Shown here one piece after another: positions 8,699 through 17,459 of a DNA stretch of 64,000 nucleotides. Origin of the DNA: an uncultured Paenibacillaceae bacterium. Lineage in GTDB: Bacteria > Bacillota > Bacilli > Paenibacillales > K13. The translations under genes and the position numbers were made by a program. The notes beneath the pieces were generated by a model. The model saw nothing but the letters and a program-made list of their open reading frames with translations, did no database searches and was not told the origin of the DNA. The DNA is taken from positions 1 to 64,000 of the forward strand of contig CAJXLT010000011.1 of NCBI GenBank assembly GCA_913056365.1, in the 5' to 3' direction. How positions within the stretch are numbered: position 1 is the stretch's first letter; each line of letters opens with the position of its first letter.

Positions 8699-9080
8699 TG
8701 GCAATGTTGCGCAGGAAGTTGCAGATAAGAAGGTTGAAGGAGCAAGAGAAGTCTAGCTTCGTTGCGCTTATGGCGGAATCATTCACAGAAGATCCGTTGT
8801 TTCTGTATTTGTTTCGAGAAGCCATATGCCCGAGCTGTCCATGCATTATCTCATTATGATTGGCGTGAGACCGTCCGAGCAAGGCAAGGGAGCCGGAGGT
8901 CAGCTCGTGCAACATATTGTGAAGCAAGCCCAAGCAGATCATCATGCCCATGGCATTGCATTGGATACGGAAAATAAAAGTAATTTGGAGTACTATAAGC
9001 GGTTTGGCTTTCAGTTATATTGTGAATCGCAATTGGACAGAATCAAGATTTACAGCATGATGAAGAAGCTTGAGCTGTGA
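8698..9080 (+). pseudogene. GNAT acetyltransferase pseudogene (internal deletion and frameshift)
   Basis: The first frame starts at ATG 8698, overlapping the upstream stop, and encodes a basic start followed by MAESFTEDPLFLYLFRE, a typical GNAT N-terminus; it stops at 8859. A second frame (from about 8826) encodes the acetyl-CoA loop RPSEQGKGAGGQL and the C-terminal fold ending RFGFQLYCE. The beta-strands that should lie between these parts, roughly 60-80 residues, are missing and the frames do not match. The simplest reading is an out-of-frame deletion near 8820, leaving an inactive gene. Confidence 0.75.
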
Positions 9081-9097
9081 GAACAAGGGTGGAGCAT

Positions 9098-9976
9098 TTA
9101 TCTATACTCTGAATCGATGGGCAGCTTTTTGATCGGGGCGTAGATATGATAAGCAGAATCAAGCTGGTGAATATCGTCGAATACTTGGATTAGCTCAATA
9201 GGAGAATCTTCGGATTCCTGTCTTGAGATTTTCAGAAATCTTGCATAATCGGTTTTGAGAACGTCGCCAACGTTCAGTAAGTCTCCAGAGTATTGGAATT
9301 TGGCGCAAAAGAGTGGTGGGACATCCACGGTGAAATAAAGCGGTTCGTCGATGTGCAGTTCCTGTGGAACGCCGAACAGCACCTTGAAGCGGGTCGAATT
9401 CGGCTCACAGTTGGAATAAATAACATAACAAGCACCGTTTACAGTTTCATCTATACGATCCAACAGCTGTTGGGCTTGGGAGCGGATTAAGGCCTTATAT
9501 GCATCGTTGGCCAAATCAACTTCAAAGGCGATCCCGCTCACAAGGGTAGTTTCCAGCTCTGTCAAAGTGAAATCGATGACAATGTCGCCGTTTATATTTT
9601 TGATTGGTCTGTTCACGACGGCAGGTATGGGCTCCTGAGCGATTGCGACCGGGTTGCGGTCTGCCCTCAGGGAGCTTGGCGCAACACCGTAATGCCTCCG
9701 GAAAGCGCGAGTGAACGATGCTTGCGTACCGAAGTTTAGCTGGTAGGCAACATCAGTGAGGGACAGACTTGAATGCTGGATGTAAGATAACGAAGCATTC
9801 AATCTTCTGACGAGGATGTATTGGCTTAACGAGCATCCCATCATAGCAGAGAACAATCTGTGAAAATAAAACTTAGACATATGAAACGCGTCCGCTACCG
9901 AATCCAAAGTTAGTGACTGGTGCAGGTTGTCCTCGATATGCGTCAAAGCGCGCTCTATAACTTTATGATAATCCAT
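9098..9976 (-). CDS. AraC family regulator with GyrI-like effector domain
   Basis: 292 residues. The N-terminal 110 residues hold two AraC HTH motifs (SLTLDSVADAFHMSKFYFHR and SLTDVAYQLNFGTQASFTRA). The C-terminal 150 residues (from about DFTLTELETTLVSGIAFEV) match the GyrI-like/AraC effector-binding domain, as in Rob- or BmrR-type proteins that bind hydrophobic or cationic compounds. The domain order, HTH first, is normal for this subgroup. It ends 17 bp from the GNAT remnant, which is convergent, and is divergent from the membrane protein at 10147. Confidence 0.85.
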   Translation of the reverse strand: MDYHKVIERALTHIEDNLHQSLTLDSVADAFHMSKFYFHRLFSAMMGCSLSQYILVRRLNASLSYIQHSSLSLTDVAYQLNFGTQASFTRAFRRHYGVAPSSLRADRNPVAIAQEPIPAVVNRPIKNINGDIVIDFTLTELETTLVSGIAFEVDLANDAYKALIRSQAQQLLDRIDETVNGACYVIYSNCEPNSTRFKVLFGVPQELHIDEPLYFTVDVPPLFCAKFQYSGDLLNVGDVLKTDYARFLKISRQESEDSPIELIQVFDDIHQLDSAYHIYAPIKKLPIDSEYR

Positions 9977-10146
9977 TTCAATCCCTCTATCGCATGCACG
10001 TGATTATTGCCATCAGTATACCATATTTGCAGTTGGAGATGGGGGTGTTAGATTACAGCAAGAATGGGAAAGTGAAAGAAAAACGCTTCTGTTACATTGT
10101 TGACATGCGAGAGAATGCATACAAGAATGAAATGGAGGCAATCACA

Positions 10147-10806
10147 ATGAGCAAACAGCTAAAGAAACGGGAAATTACAGGAGCGCTACTCATCCGTTGG
10201 ACGGGTATATCCGCCATCTTGGCAGGGATTCTGTACATCGTCATTCAACTGATCCATCCGGCTGACGAGCTGACTTCTGTCACTACGAGCCGATGGTTAC
10301 TCGTCTCCTGTATGACGATGGCGATGTCCATACTCAGCCTGCTCGGACTGGCAGGGATGTATATCAGGCAAGTGAGGGAGCTGGGGTGGCTCGGTCTGAT
10401 CGGATACATCATCTTCAGCCTGTTCTGGATCATTTCTATATCGTTCAGCTTCGTTGAAGCGATTGTCCTGCCGCAGCTCACAGCAGATGCCCCGCAATAT
10501 GTGGAAGGTGTGGTCGGTATTTTCGGAGGAGCCGTCAGTGAGGCGGAACTTGGCTTTCTTCCTGCTTTGGCGCCGATCGCTGGTGTGATGTATGCGTTGG
10601 GTGGCTTATTGTTCGGCATCGCCATGTTTCGTGCTGCGGTTCTGCCGCGTCTGGCAAGTTGTCTGCTTGCCTTCGGCGCAGTAGTAACCTTCGCTGCTGC
10701 AGTCATTCCCCATCCGTTGGATCGGATGCTGGCTGTGCCAATGGGGGTAGCGCTTGTTGCTTTAGGGTATGCGCTTTGGTCGAGTGCAAGTAAGTTCCTG
10801 CGATAA
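10147..10806 (+). CDS. Six-helix membrane protein, function unknown
   Basis: 219 residues from ATG 10147, chosen because GGAGG lies nine bases upstream; the frame is open further but without a ribosome site. About six hydrophobic segments with short loops and no known motif; the overall look resembles DUF4386-type proteins but I cannot confirm it. Divergent from an AraC/GyrI-type regulator, so it may be a drug-response protein. The last codons and the stop lie inside a dispersed repeat unit that starts near 10792. Confidence 0.75.
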   Translation: MSKQLKKREITGALLIRWTGISAILAGILYIVIQLIHPADELTSVTTSRWLLVSCMTMAMSILSLLGLAGMYIRQVRELGWLGLIGYIIFSLFWIISISFSFVEAIVLPQLTADAPQYVEGVVGIFGGAVSEAELGFLPALAPIAGVMYALGGLLFGIAMFRAAVLPRLASCLLAFGAVVTFAAAVIPHPLDRMLAVPMGVALVALGYALWSSASKFLR

Positions 10807-10985
10807 TGCAGGTTTTGATACTGAGAATTCGAAAATTACACGAAATTGCTGCGAATGTGTATCTGTCATATCGTACAACAGCGCTATGGAGCCAATAGGA
10901 GAATGCAAGGATGTACTTGTGCAGGCATTACGCTGGTCGGGCGCTGATTCCAAGTGACTGTCTGTACATCTGCATCTTTTTGACA
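10792..10985. repeat. Family A dispersed repeat, copy 1
   Basis: Unit CCTGCGATAATGCAGG (10797-10812) inside an A/T-rich frame, and a second, weaker unit AAATTGCTGCGAATGTGT (from 10843), 50 bp on. Two more degenerate units follow near 10924 and 10970. The same pair recurs at 29871-29937 (inverted) and 46602-46668. Confidence 0.6.
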
Positions 10986-11004
10986 AGATAGCTTCTAGGA
11001 AGAG

Positions 11005-11370
11005 CTAATATATCTCCTTCAGAAGATCGACTACTTCTTCCAGCGTAAGTCCGAAGGATTGGTAATACGCTATGTCATTCTGCATCTGCTTGGCGATCAT
11101 TTCGTTACGCTTGTGAAGCTTCTCGCTTGGCGAGAGCTCGTTCACGAAGCACCCCTTGCCCGTTACGGTATAGATCAAGCCGAGTCGTTCGAGTTCTTCC
11201 CAGGCCTTCTTGACCGTAATGATGCTAACGCGAAGCTCCGTGGCCGCCTGTCGGATGGGCGGCAGATTATACCCGCTCTCTAATTCGCCTCGTACAATCT
11301 GTGCGCTGATTTGTTCATAGAGCTGCTGGTAGATAGGCTTTTCAGATGTGTTCGAAATCGCAATGTTCAT
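11005..11370 (-). CDS. GntR family regulator, YtrA type
   Basis: 121 residues: an N-terminal GntR winged helix (KPIYQQLYEQISAQIVRGEL, then LPPIRQAATELRVSIITVKK and a GKGCFV wing) and only a short helical tail, as in YtrA-type regulators of ABC transporters. Its ATG overlaps the permease stop (TAATG). It is the last gene of an ATPase-permease-GntR operon, whereas YtrA regulators usually come first, as in the paralogous system at 47295. Confidence 0.9.
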   Translation of the reverse strand: MNIAISNTSEKPIYQQLYEQISAQIVRGELESGYNLPPIRQAATELRVSIITVKKAWEELERLGLIYTVTGKGCFVNELSPSEKLHKRNEMIAKQMQNDIAYYQSFGLTLEEVVDLLKEIY

Positions 11371-12044
11371 TACATTTCCACTTTCAAGAACCGTTTGATG
11401 GCAATATGATAAGCGATCGTCGTCAATAATGCAAATACAGCAATGCCCGCCAGCAGAATGAGCGAATGAATCGCAAGTTGATTCATACCTTCTCCCTTGA
11501 ACAGATCGAACACATACGCGTTCTGAATGCCGATCCATTCAGCCCCGCCTGCGAACATGAGAGCAGCTGTAGTGGCAGCTATCGTTGCAGCCCCGTACTT
11601 ATACGCTGTTCTGAAATACATAGGAAGTAAGACGATATTGAAGATAGCTAGCATGACGAAGCACAGTCCCCAAAATCCGATCGTTGGCGCAAAGAATAAG
11701 TAGCTTACATCGGGATACAAGTGAACGCTAATCAGACCATACAGAACAGCAGTACCGATGTGCAGCAACTCTAGTAAGACAATGAAAGATACTTTTGCCT
11801 TGACAATATCTTGCTTGGTTACAGGCATCATGCTCGCGAACATGATATCATTCTGACTCTTATATCCCCCTAGCAGATTCGGTATGGTAATAAAACAAAA
11901 GTATAGCGTAACGAAGAAGTAGAGCCACCCGGGAATGAGCATTAAGGCGCCTGTCAGAAAGGGCAGAACATAGAAGAAAGGATGAACACCTATACGAAGT
12001 TCCTTCATCAGTAAGTTATACATAGCTATCCTCCGTTTTTGCAA
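11370..12044 (-). CDS. ABC transporter permease (YtrC-like membrane protein)
   Basis: Up to 224 residues; the more likely start is the inner ATG near 12023 (RBS GGAGGAT), giving MYNLLMKELRIGVHPFFY and 217 residues. Six hydrophobic segments, with the MKEL-R opening common in ABC-2 type permeases of YtrABC systems. It overlaps the end of the ATPase gene upstream and the GntR gene downstream, so the three are one transcription unit. Likely exports or senses a small molecule or peptide together with the ATPase. Confidence 0.82.
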   Translation of the reverse strand: MQKRRIAMYNLLMKELRIGVHPFFYVLPFLTGALMLIPGWLYFFVTLYFCFITIPNLLGGYKSQNDIMFASMMPVTKQDIVKAKVSFIVLLELLHIGTAVLYGLISVHLYPDVSYLFFAPTIGFWGLCFVMLAIFNIVLLPMYFRTAYKYGAATIAATTAALMFAGGAEWIGIQNAYVFDLFKGEGMNQLAIHSLILLAGIAVFALLTTIAYHIAIKRFLKVEM

Positions 12045-12870
12045 AATAAATCATAATTTCCTCCAGATTCGGCAAGGCGGCCTTCAAACCTAGAGACGGG
12101 TCGAAATCTGTTGTATGCATCAAGCCCGTGAAGCCGAACGAATTCGTCTTGTAAGCAATCAGCTTGTTCTTGATGCCGTCAAGCTGTTCTGCCTGCCCAT
12201 TGACCAACCGATAGGAATCAATAAATTGTTCTTTGTCGGTACTGTTGATGATGTGTCCGTTATGGATGAACGTAATATAATCGGCGCACTTTTCCAAGTC
12301 GGATGTAATGTGTGTGGAGTAGAGGATGCTGATCTCGCCGTCCATCACCAGATCCTGGAACGTATCCAATAGACTGTCTCTGGCTACTGGATCTAGCCCG
12401 CTAGTAGGTTCATCGAGAACAAGCAGCTTAGCACCGTGAGACAACGCAATGGCTAGATTATATTTCACTTTCATTCCAGTAGATAGCTCGGCGATCTTCT
12501 TGTTCTCATTCAGGTTGAATTTCTTCAAGTAATTGTAATACGCTTCTTCATCCCAATTGTGATAGAAGGGCTTGATGACGTTCGTTAACGTTCGAATTTT
12601 CGTACGTGTATAGAAGTTGACGTCTCCGAATGCGAAGCCTATGTCTTGCTTCAACGCCAGTTCATGCTCAGCTATATGCTTGCCCAATATTCGAATCTCT
12701 CCGCTATCAATATGAATCATCTGCAAGATGGATTTGATCGTCGTTGTCTTCCCCGCACCATTGGCCCCAATGAATCCCATAATATATCCCTTCTTTAGTT
12801 GAAAAGACACATCCTTAAGTTGAAAGTGTTCGTAGGATTTATTCAATCTATGAACGTCCAAAGCAAGCAT
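12016..12870 (-). CDS. ABC transporter ATP-binding protein
   Basis: 284 residues from ATG 12870, preceded by AAGGGGGATTGGGA. Walker A GANGAGKTT near residue 38, signature LSTGMKVKYNLA (variant of LSGGQ), Walker B LLVLDEPTSGLDP and the switch His in STHITSDLE. It powers the permease downstream, which overlaps it. The C-terminal part contains the SFGFTGLMHT segment also found in the paralog at 47675 (YGFEGLMST), so both belong to the same subfamily. Confidence 0.92.
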   Translation of the reverse strand: MLALDVHRLNKSYEHFQLKDVSFQLKKGYIMGFIGANGAGKTTTIKSILQMIHIDSGEIRILGKHIAEHELALKQDIGFAFGDVNFYTRTKIRTLTNVIKPFYHNWDEEAYYNYLKKFNLNENKKIAELSTGMKVKYNLAIALSHGAKLLVLDEPTSGLDPVARDSLLDTFQDLVMDGEISILYSTHITSDLEKCADYITFIHNGHIINSTDKEQFIDSYRLVNGQAEQLDGIKNKLIAYKTNSFGFTGLMHTTDFDPSLGLKAALPNLEEIMIYFAKTEDSYV

Positions 12871-12889
12871 TCCCAATCCCCCTTCAAAA

Positions 12890-12912
12890 TTGTATATTTC
12901 GTATATGCACAA
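12890..12912. promoter_or_regulatory. Candidate YtrA-type operator
   Basis: Imperfect inverted repeat TTGTATAT...ATATGCACAA upstream of the ABC operon. It shares the GTATAT/ATATAC character of the perfect palindrome before the second GntR system at 47251. Confidence 0.4.
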
Positions 12913-13021
12913 TATATCACTCCGTCGATCTTCTTGTCAAATGATCGAACAGGCAGGGAAATGGAGAATATTGTCGAATGGAACATGAATGGAAGAAGTC
13001 GAGAGTGAGGAGTGTCGCACC

Positions 13022-16000
13022 ATGAAGGATCACTATCGTATCAATTTATTGATTCCTTATTTGGACGGAGAATATTATGGGACTATCTTTACAACCCTTC
13101 AACGCGAAGCTGCAAGGAATAATGCTAACCTATTCACCATTCAAGCGTTGGCCAGTGTTGAGAATCCTGCAGCCTTCGATTATCAGATCGGCACAGAGAT
13201 TGCTGACGGCTGGCTGCTTGTTACGAATCCACATTCTGTATTGCCTTCATCGACCAGGTTTTTGGAATTAATAGAAAGATCGGGCAAGCCTATCATTACG
13301 ATTGGATATGAGGAAACTGCGATTCGTTGTCAATCTGTTGTCGTAGACAATCGATATGCGATCAAAGAAGCTGTACATCATCTCATTCGGGAACACGGTC
13401 ACCGGCGCATTGCGTTCGTTGGAGGTAAGGAGCACTTTGACCTGCATGCACGATTTATGGGCTATAAGGAAGCGTTGGCCGAGCATGGGATTCCGCACGA
13501 AGAATCCCTGTATTATCCAGTTGACAACGCACTGCGGCAAGGAGGATTAGCAGCGGTTCAAGCGATGAAGGAGCGAGGAATTGACTTCACAGCTGTCATT
13601 GCTTCGACAGATCTCAACGCTATGGGTGTCATAGAAGGGCTGCAAGCAGAAGGGTATGATGTGCCTGCTGATGTTGCTGTGATCGGCTTCGATGATCTGT
13701 CCTTCTCTGCAACGTTCCATCCTCCGCTTACTTCTGTTTATCAGCCTGTTGCGGATCTGGCTCATTCGAGTATCGATCTCCTCTTTCGCCAGTTGAGAGG
13801 AGAGGAATTAGCGCGAGGCACTACCTATATACCTACCAAGTTTAGACAGCGTTCCTCATGCGGCTGTTCCTATCATTCAGAGGATGCGTCCATTGATGTA
13901 TTGCACAAGCGACTGGACGTTGCCGAAGAGAATGTGAAGCATCTCATTAGCAGCCACAACCAATTGGCATCGAATTGGGCGTCTGCTGCAAGAGGGGAAT
14001 GGTTTGACTTCTCGAAGATGTTCAGAGGAATTAGTAACTGGGGGTGTCTGGCATTATGGGAAACAAACGAACACGACTTGAAGCACCTCATTGTGAGTCA
14101 GACCTTCGGCAGACCGGGAGACCCCGTACCTCCGATTGGACTGCGTGTTCCTATTGAACAGTTCCCTCCCGTGCAGTGGCTTCCGGAGATTGGCGAAGAC
14201 GAATTCGTGCGCGTACAATTCATTCGCAGTGACCAGGATGATCTTGGGTTCATCGTACTTGTCGGACCGATAGACAAGCTTGTCCTCGTATCGGAAGTAG
14301 ATGTGACCCGAATTAGCTGTAACATATCTGTAACTGCAGTAGTGCGCGATCAGCTGTTCAATCAGGTGCAATCCATTGCGGAACAACTTGAAATTGTGTC
14401 GAGGACGACGAACGATGGGATATGGGATTGGGACATGACCAAGGATCGTATTCAATGGAGCACCCGCACGCATGACATGATACGTTCGATCGGTGAGTCG
14501 TTAACGAGCTCACCAGATTCGTTCTTGCGCTTGATCCATCCAGAGGATTATGATCACTTCGTAGTGGAGATGAGGGGGCATCTCGAGAACGGCAAGCCAT
14601 TGAAGTTGGAATGCAGAATTCAGAGCAGTGACGCAAGGAAGCAACTGTGGGTATTTATAGCAGGGGATTCGATCGTAGATCAGCAGGGCCGTACGATTCG
14701 GATGATCGGTTCTCTGACGAATATAACAGAGAAGAAGCTGGCAGAGAAGGAGATTACACGTCTAGCTTATCACGATGTATTGACGAGTCTCCCCAACAGA
14801 CGATTGCTTAGAGAGCGCTTTGAGCAGAGCAAGGCAGTTGCGAACACTTACGGCTACAAGTTAGGCGTTATGCAAATCGACCTAGACCGTTTCAAGATCA
14901 TTAACGATACATTGGGTCATCACGTTGGCGATAGGCTGTTGCAAGAAGTAGCGCGCATGCTGGAGGAAGTTATGGCTGTGCAAGCTTCGTCTGTCCAGGC
15001 AAGTGCAAGTATAAGCAGGAATGTAGTGGCACGACTTGGCGGCGATGAATTCATCGTGCTCATTACGCATGTACATGATGCTGCCAAGTTGGAGCAGGTT
15101 GCGAATCAGCTCATTGAGAGGTTTCAACAGCCATTTCTAGTCGATGAGCTAGAGCTGTATACGACCGCGAGCCTTGGCATGAGCATGTATCCAGATGACG
15201 GTATTGACATGGATGTGTTGACACGATGTGCGGATATTGCCATGTACAAAGCGAAAGAACATGGGAAAAATCAATATATAATCTATAACCAATCGATCCA
15301 CTCCTTGACCTATGATCGATTGTCGATGGAGAATGAATTGCGGAAAGCGCTGGAACGGGAAGAATTCGAGCTATATTACCAGCCGCAATACGATCTGGAG
15401 AAGATCAATGTGTTCGGTGTGGAGGCACTGATCCGGTGGAAATCAACGGATCGGGGCATGGTCTCGCCAGGGGAATTTATTCCGCTTGCTGAGGATAGCG
15501 GCTTGATCATTCCGATCGGTCAGTGGGTTCTCCGCGAAGCCTGCAAGCAGAAGAAGCAGTGGATCGATCAAGGGATTCTGTCCGGGGTCGTATCGGTGAA
15601 TATCTCTGCAAGCCAGCTTCGGCAGAGTGACTTCGTCGATATGGTTATGACGGTTCTTGCCGAAACTGAGCTGCCGCCGGAATCTCTCTGTCTGGAAATT
15701 ACCGAAAGCACAGCGATTATGAACTGGAACAACAGCATTGACAAGCTGCAGAAGTTGCGGGAAATTGGGGTGCGCATAGCGCTTGATGACTTCGGAACGG
15801 GTTACTCCTCTTTGTCCATGCTGAAGCATCTGCCTATTACGAGTGTGAAGATCGACAGATCCTTTGTTCGAGATATGGTAGTGAACTCAGATGACGCCGC
15901 TATCGCAACGGCCATCATTACACTTGCACGCAAATTAGGGTTGACGGTCATTGCCGAAGGTGTAGAGACAGAAGCCCAGAAGCAATTACTAATGGAGGAA

Positions 16001-16105
16001 GGGTGTCATTGTATTCAAGGCTATATATACAGCAGACCGCTAACTTCTGAGGATTGCCTAACATTTATTCAGAGCGATCAAGGGATGAGGAGGGAGAGCG
16101 TATGA
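13022..16105 (+). CDS. PBP-like/PAS/GGDEF/EAL cyclic-di-GMP protein
   Basis: About 1027 residues from ATG 13022 (RBS GTGAGGAGTG). Order: a LacI/RbsB-type periplasmic-binding fold without an HTH (about 5-280, ending VIGFDDLSFSATFHPPLTS), a linker of unknown fold with predicted helices, a PAS domain (about 455-570, VSRTTNDGIWDWD), a GGDEF domain with intact RLGGDEF (about 672) and an EAL domain with EALIRW (about 800), DDFGTGYSSL and the late AEGVETEAQ. Both c-di-GMP synthesis and hydrolysis motifs look intact; an RxxD inhibitory site five residues before GGDEF is not seen. No signal peptide or membrane helix, so the sugar-binding-like sensor is cytosolic. Divergent from the ABC operon. Confidence 0.92.
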   Translation: MKDHYRINLLIPYLDGEYYGTIFTTLQREAARNNANLFTIQALASVENPAAFDYQIGTEIADGWLLVTNPHSVLPSSTRFLELIERSGKPIITIGYEETAIRCQSVVVDNRYAIKEAVHHLIREHGHRRIAFVGGKEHFDLHARFMGYKEALAEHGIPHEESLYYPVDNALRQGGLAAVQAMKERGIDFTAVIASTDLNAMGVIEGLQAEGYDVPADVAVIGFDDLSFSATFHPPLTSVYQPVADLAHSSIDLLFRQLRGEELARGTTYIPTKFRQRSSCGCSYHSEDASIDVLHKRLDVAEENVKHLISSHNQLASNWASAARGEWFDFSKMFRGISNWGCLALWETNEHDLKHLIVSQTFGRPGDPVPPIGLRVPIEQFPPVQWLPEIGEDEFVRVQFIRSDQDDLGFIVLVGPIDKLVLVSEVDVTRISCNISVTAVVRDQLFNQVQSIAEQLEIVSRTTNDGIWDWDMTKDRIQWSTRTHDMIRSIGESLTSSPDSFLRLIHPEDYDHFVVEMRGHLENGKPLKLECRIQSSDARKQLWVFIAGDSIVDQQGRTIRMIGSLTNITEKKLAEKEITRLAYHDVLTSLPNRRLLRERFEQSKAVANTYGYKLGVMQIDLDRFKIINDTLGHHVGDRLLQEVARMLEEVMAVQASSVQASASISRNVVARLGGDEFIVLITHVHDAAKLEQVANQLIERFQQPFLVDELELYTTASLGMSMYPDDGIDMDVLTRCADIAMYKAKEHGKNQYIIYNQSIHSLTYDRLSMENELRKALEREEFELYYQPQYDLEKINVFGVEALIRWKSTDRGMVSPGEFIPLAEDSGLIIPIGQWVLREACKQKKQWIDQGILSGVVSVNISASQLRQSDFVDMVMTVLAETELPPESLCLEITESTAIMNWNNSIDKLQKLREIGVRIALDDFGTGYSSLSMLKHLPITSVKIDRSFVRDMVVNSDDAAIATAIITLARKLGLTVIAEGVETEAQKQLLMEEGCHCIQGYIYSRPLTSEDCLTFIQSDQGMRRESV

Positions 16106-16167
16106 GGAGGAATACATTCCTATTAAAGCGAGAGGCATATTGACAACTGATGAAACATCGTGATATT

Positions 16168-16185
16168 ATACCAACTAGTTGGTAT
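16168..16185. promoter_or_regulatory. TetR operator, site 1
   Basis: Perfect 18-bp palindrome ATACCAACTAGTTGGTAT, 29 bp before the TetR ATG. The 16-bp core recurs at 16867. Confidence 0.8.
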
Positions 16186-16214
16186 GCTCGAAGGATGAAG
16201 GAAGGAGGTGCATA

Positions 16215-16826
16215 ATGGAACATGCAATGGAGCACTATTCGGAGAAGAAGAGGAAGCTGTTAGATGCCTCACTTCAACTTATGCTGGCGAAAGGTTACCA
16301 TGCAACTACTGTAGATGAAATATGCGAGGTGGCCAAAGTCACCAAAGGAAGCTACTTCCACTATTTCAAGAGCAAAGAAGATGCAGCCAAGGAGACGCTT
16401 ACTTACTTCGGCCGACTGCAGCAAGGAATGCTGCAGAATGCAGGTATAGAGCAGGAGCAGGATTCATGGACCCGCCTTCAGAAATTTCTGGACTTCTATG
16501 TACTGGTTTCTCGTAATCCAGATCTTCCGAAGAGCTGTCTCGCTTCTACCTTTGCTCAGGAGCTAGCAGAGGATTATCCAGAGCTGAGAATGATGTGTGA
16601 GGCCAACTTCGGAATGAACGCTCAGCCTCTGATTGCTATCATTACGGATTGCAAGCAGGATTATATGCCGCAAGCGGTGTTCGACCCCGCCACTGTGGCA
16701 GAATATTTCATCTCACTCTATCAGGGTTCGCTTATTTTGGCTAAGGCCAAGCAGGATCCGACTATTATAGCAACGAATGTGGAGCAATTTCGCGCTTACA
16801 CGCAGATGCTCTTTCATAAGTCTTAA
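16215..16826 (+). CDS. TetR/AcrR family transcriptional regulator
   Basis: 203 residues from ATG 16215 (RBS GGAGGTGCATA). HTH at about residues 20-62: LAKGYHATTVDEICEVAKVTKGSYFHYFKSK, written here as its key parts TTVDEIC and GSYFHYF. The TACCAACTAGTTGGTA palindrome stands before its own gene and before the redoxin gene, so it is very probably an autoregulated repressor of the redoxin-epimerase operon. The ligand may be an electrophile or oxidant, by analogy with its targets (inference). Confidence 0.9.
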   Translation: MEHAMEHYSEKKRKLLDASLQLMLAKGYHATTVDEICEVAKVTKGSYFHYFKSKEDAAKETLTYFGRLQQGMLQNAGIEQEQDSWTRLQKFLDFYVLVSRNPDLPKSCLASTFAQELAEDYPELRMMCEANFGMNAQPLIAIITDCKQDYMPQAVFDPATVAEYFISLYQGSLILAKAKQDPTIIATNVEQFRAYTQMLFHKS

Positions 16827-16866
16827 GGCACGGCGCACACTGCGCCTTCTATTTTACCCATGTACA

Positions 16867-16882
16867 TACCAACTAGTTGGTA
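16867..16882. promoter_or_regulatory. TetR operator, site 2
   Basis: Perfect 16-bp palindrome TACCAACTAGTTGGTA, identical in its core to site 1 and 22 bp before the redoxin ATG. Confidence 0.8.
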
Positions 16883-16904
16883 CGATAATAAAGGAGGAGA
16901 TTAT

Positions 16905-17444
16905 ATGCGACTGCGTTCAGGTCAAGCTGCACCTGACTTTCGTGTGAAGGACGTGTTCGGCCGTGACATCATTCTAGATGAATATAGGGGAAGCAAGGTT
17001 ATGCTGTCCTTCTATCGCTTCTCAGCTTGCCCATTCTGCAATCTCAGAGTGAATAAGCTCATGAACCTGACTGCAAGGTATGAAAGCCAAGGCTTGAAGA
17101 TGTTGAGCTTCTGGCAATCGCCGAAGGAGAGTGTGCTTGCGCATGCGAAGCGGAGAAATCCGCCATTCCCTATGATCGCAGACCCGACGAAGGAAATCTA
17201 CAGCTTATACAGGGTTGAGAATGACTGGAAGGGTGCGATGAAGGTTGTGCTAGAGCCTTCATTAGCAATGGATGCGATGAAGGAAGGGATTCATGTTAAG
17301 CACATAGATGGCGATAAGGATTTGATTCCTGCGGATTTTCTATTACATCCAGACTTGTCAATTCATACTGCCTTCTATGGGAAGCATATTGGCGATCATG
17401 TTCCATTCGAACGTATTGAAGATTTTATTACAATGAATGATTAG
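16905..17444 (+). CDS. AhpC/TSA-type peroxiredoxin-like protein
   Basis: 179 residues from ATG 16905 (RBS AAAGGAGGAG). Thioredoxin-fold peroxiredoxin: APDFRVKDVFG opening, FYRFSACPFCNLRV with a CPFC pair at about residues 44-47 in the peroxidatic position, and a long C-terminal loop region. A CxxC pair in place of the usual single peroxidatic Cys with T-x-x-C context points to the AhpC-TSA_2-like group. It should reduce peroxides or act as a thiol reductase in the cytosol. Followed 15 bp later by the epimerase; under TetR site 2. Confidence 0.85.
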   Translation: MRLRSGQAAPDFRVKDVFGRDIILDEYRGSKVMLSFYRFSACPFCNLRVNKLMNLTARYESQGLKMLSFWQSPKESVLAHAKRRNPPFPMIADPTKEIYSLYRVENDWKGAMKVVLEPSLAMDAMKEGIHVKHIDGDKDLIPADFLLHPDLSIHTAFYGKHIGDHVPFERIEDFITMND

Positions 17445-17459
17445 AGGAGGAATACTAGG

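Noticed and set aside
8762-8977. Separate plus-strand frame inside the GNAT remnant
   Set aside because: Arg/Ser-rich chance frame; both GNAT halves are in the other two frames.
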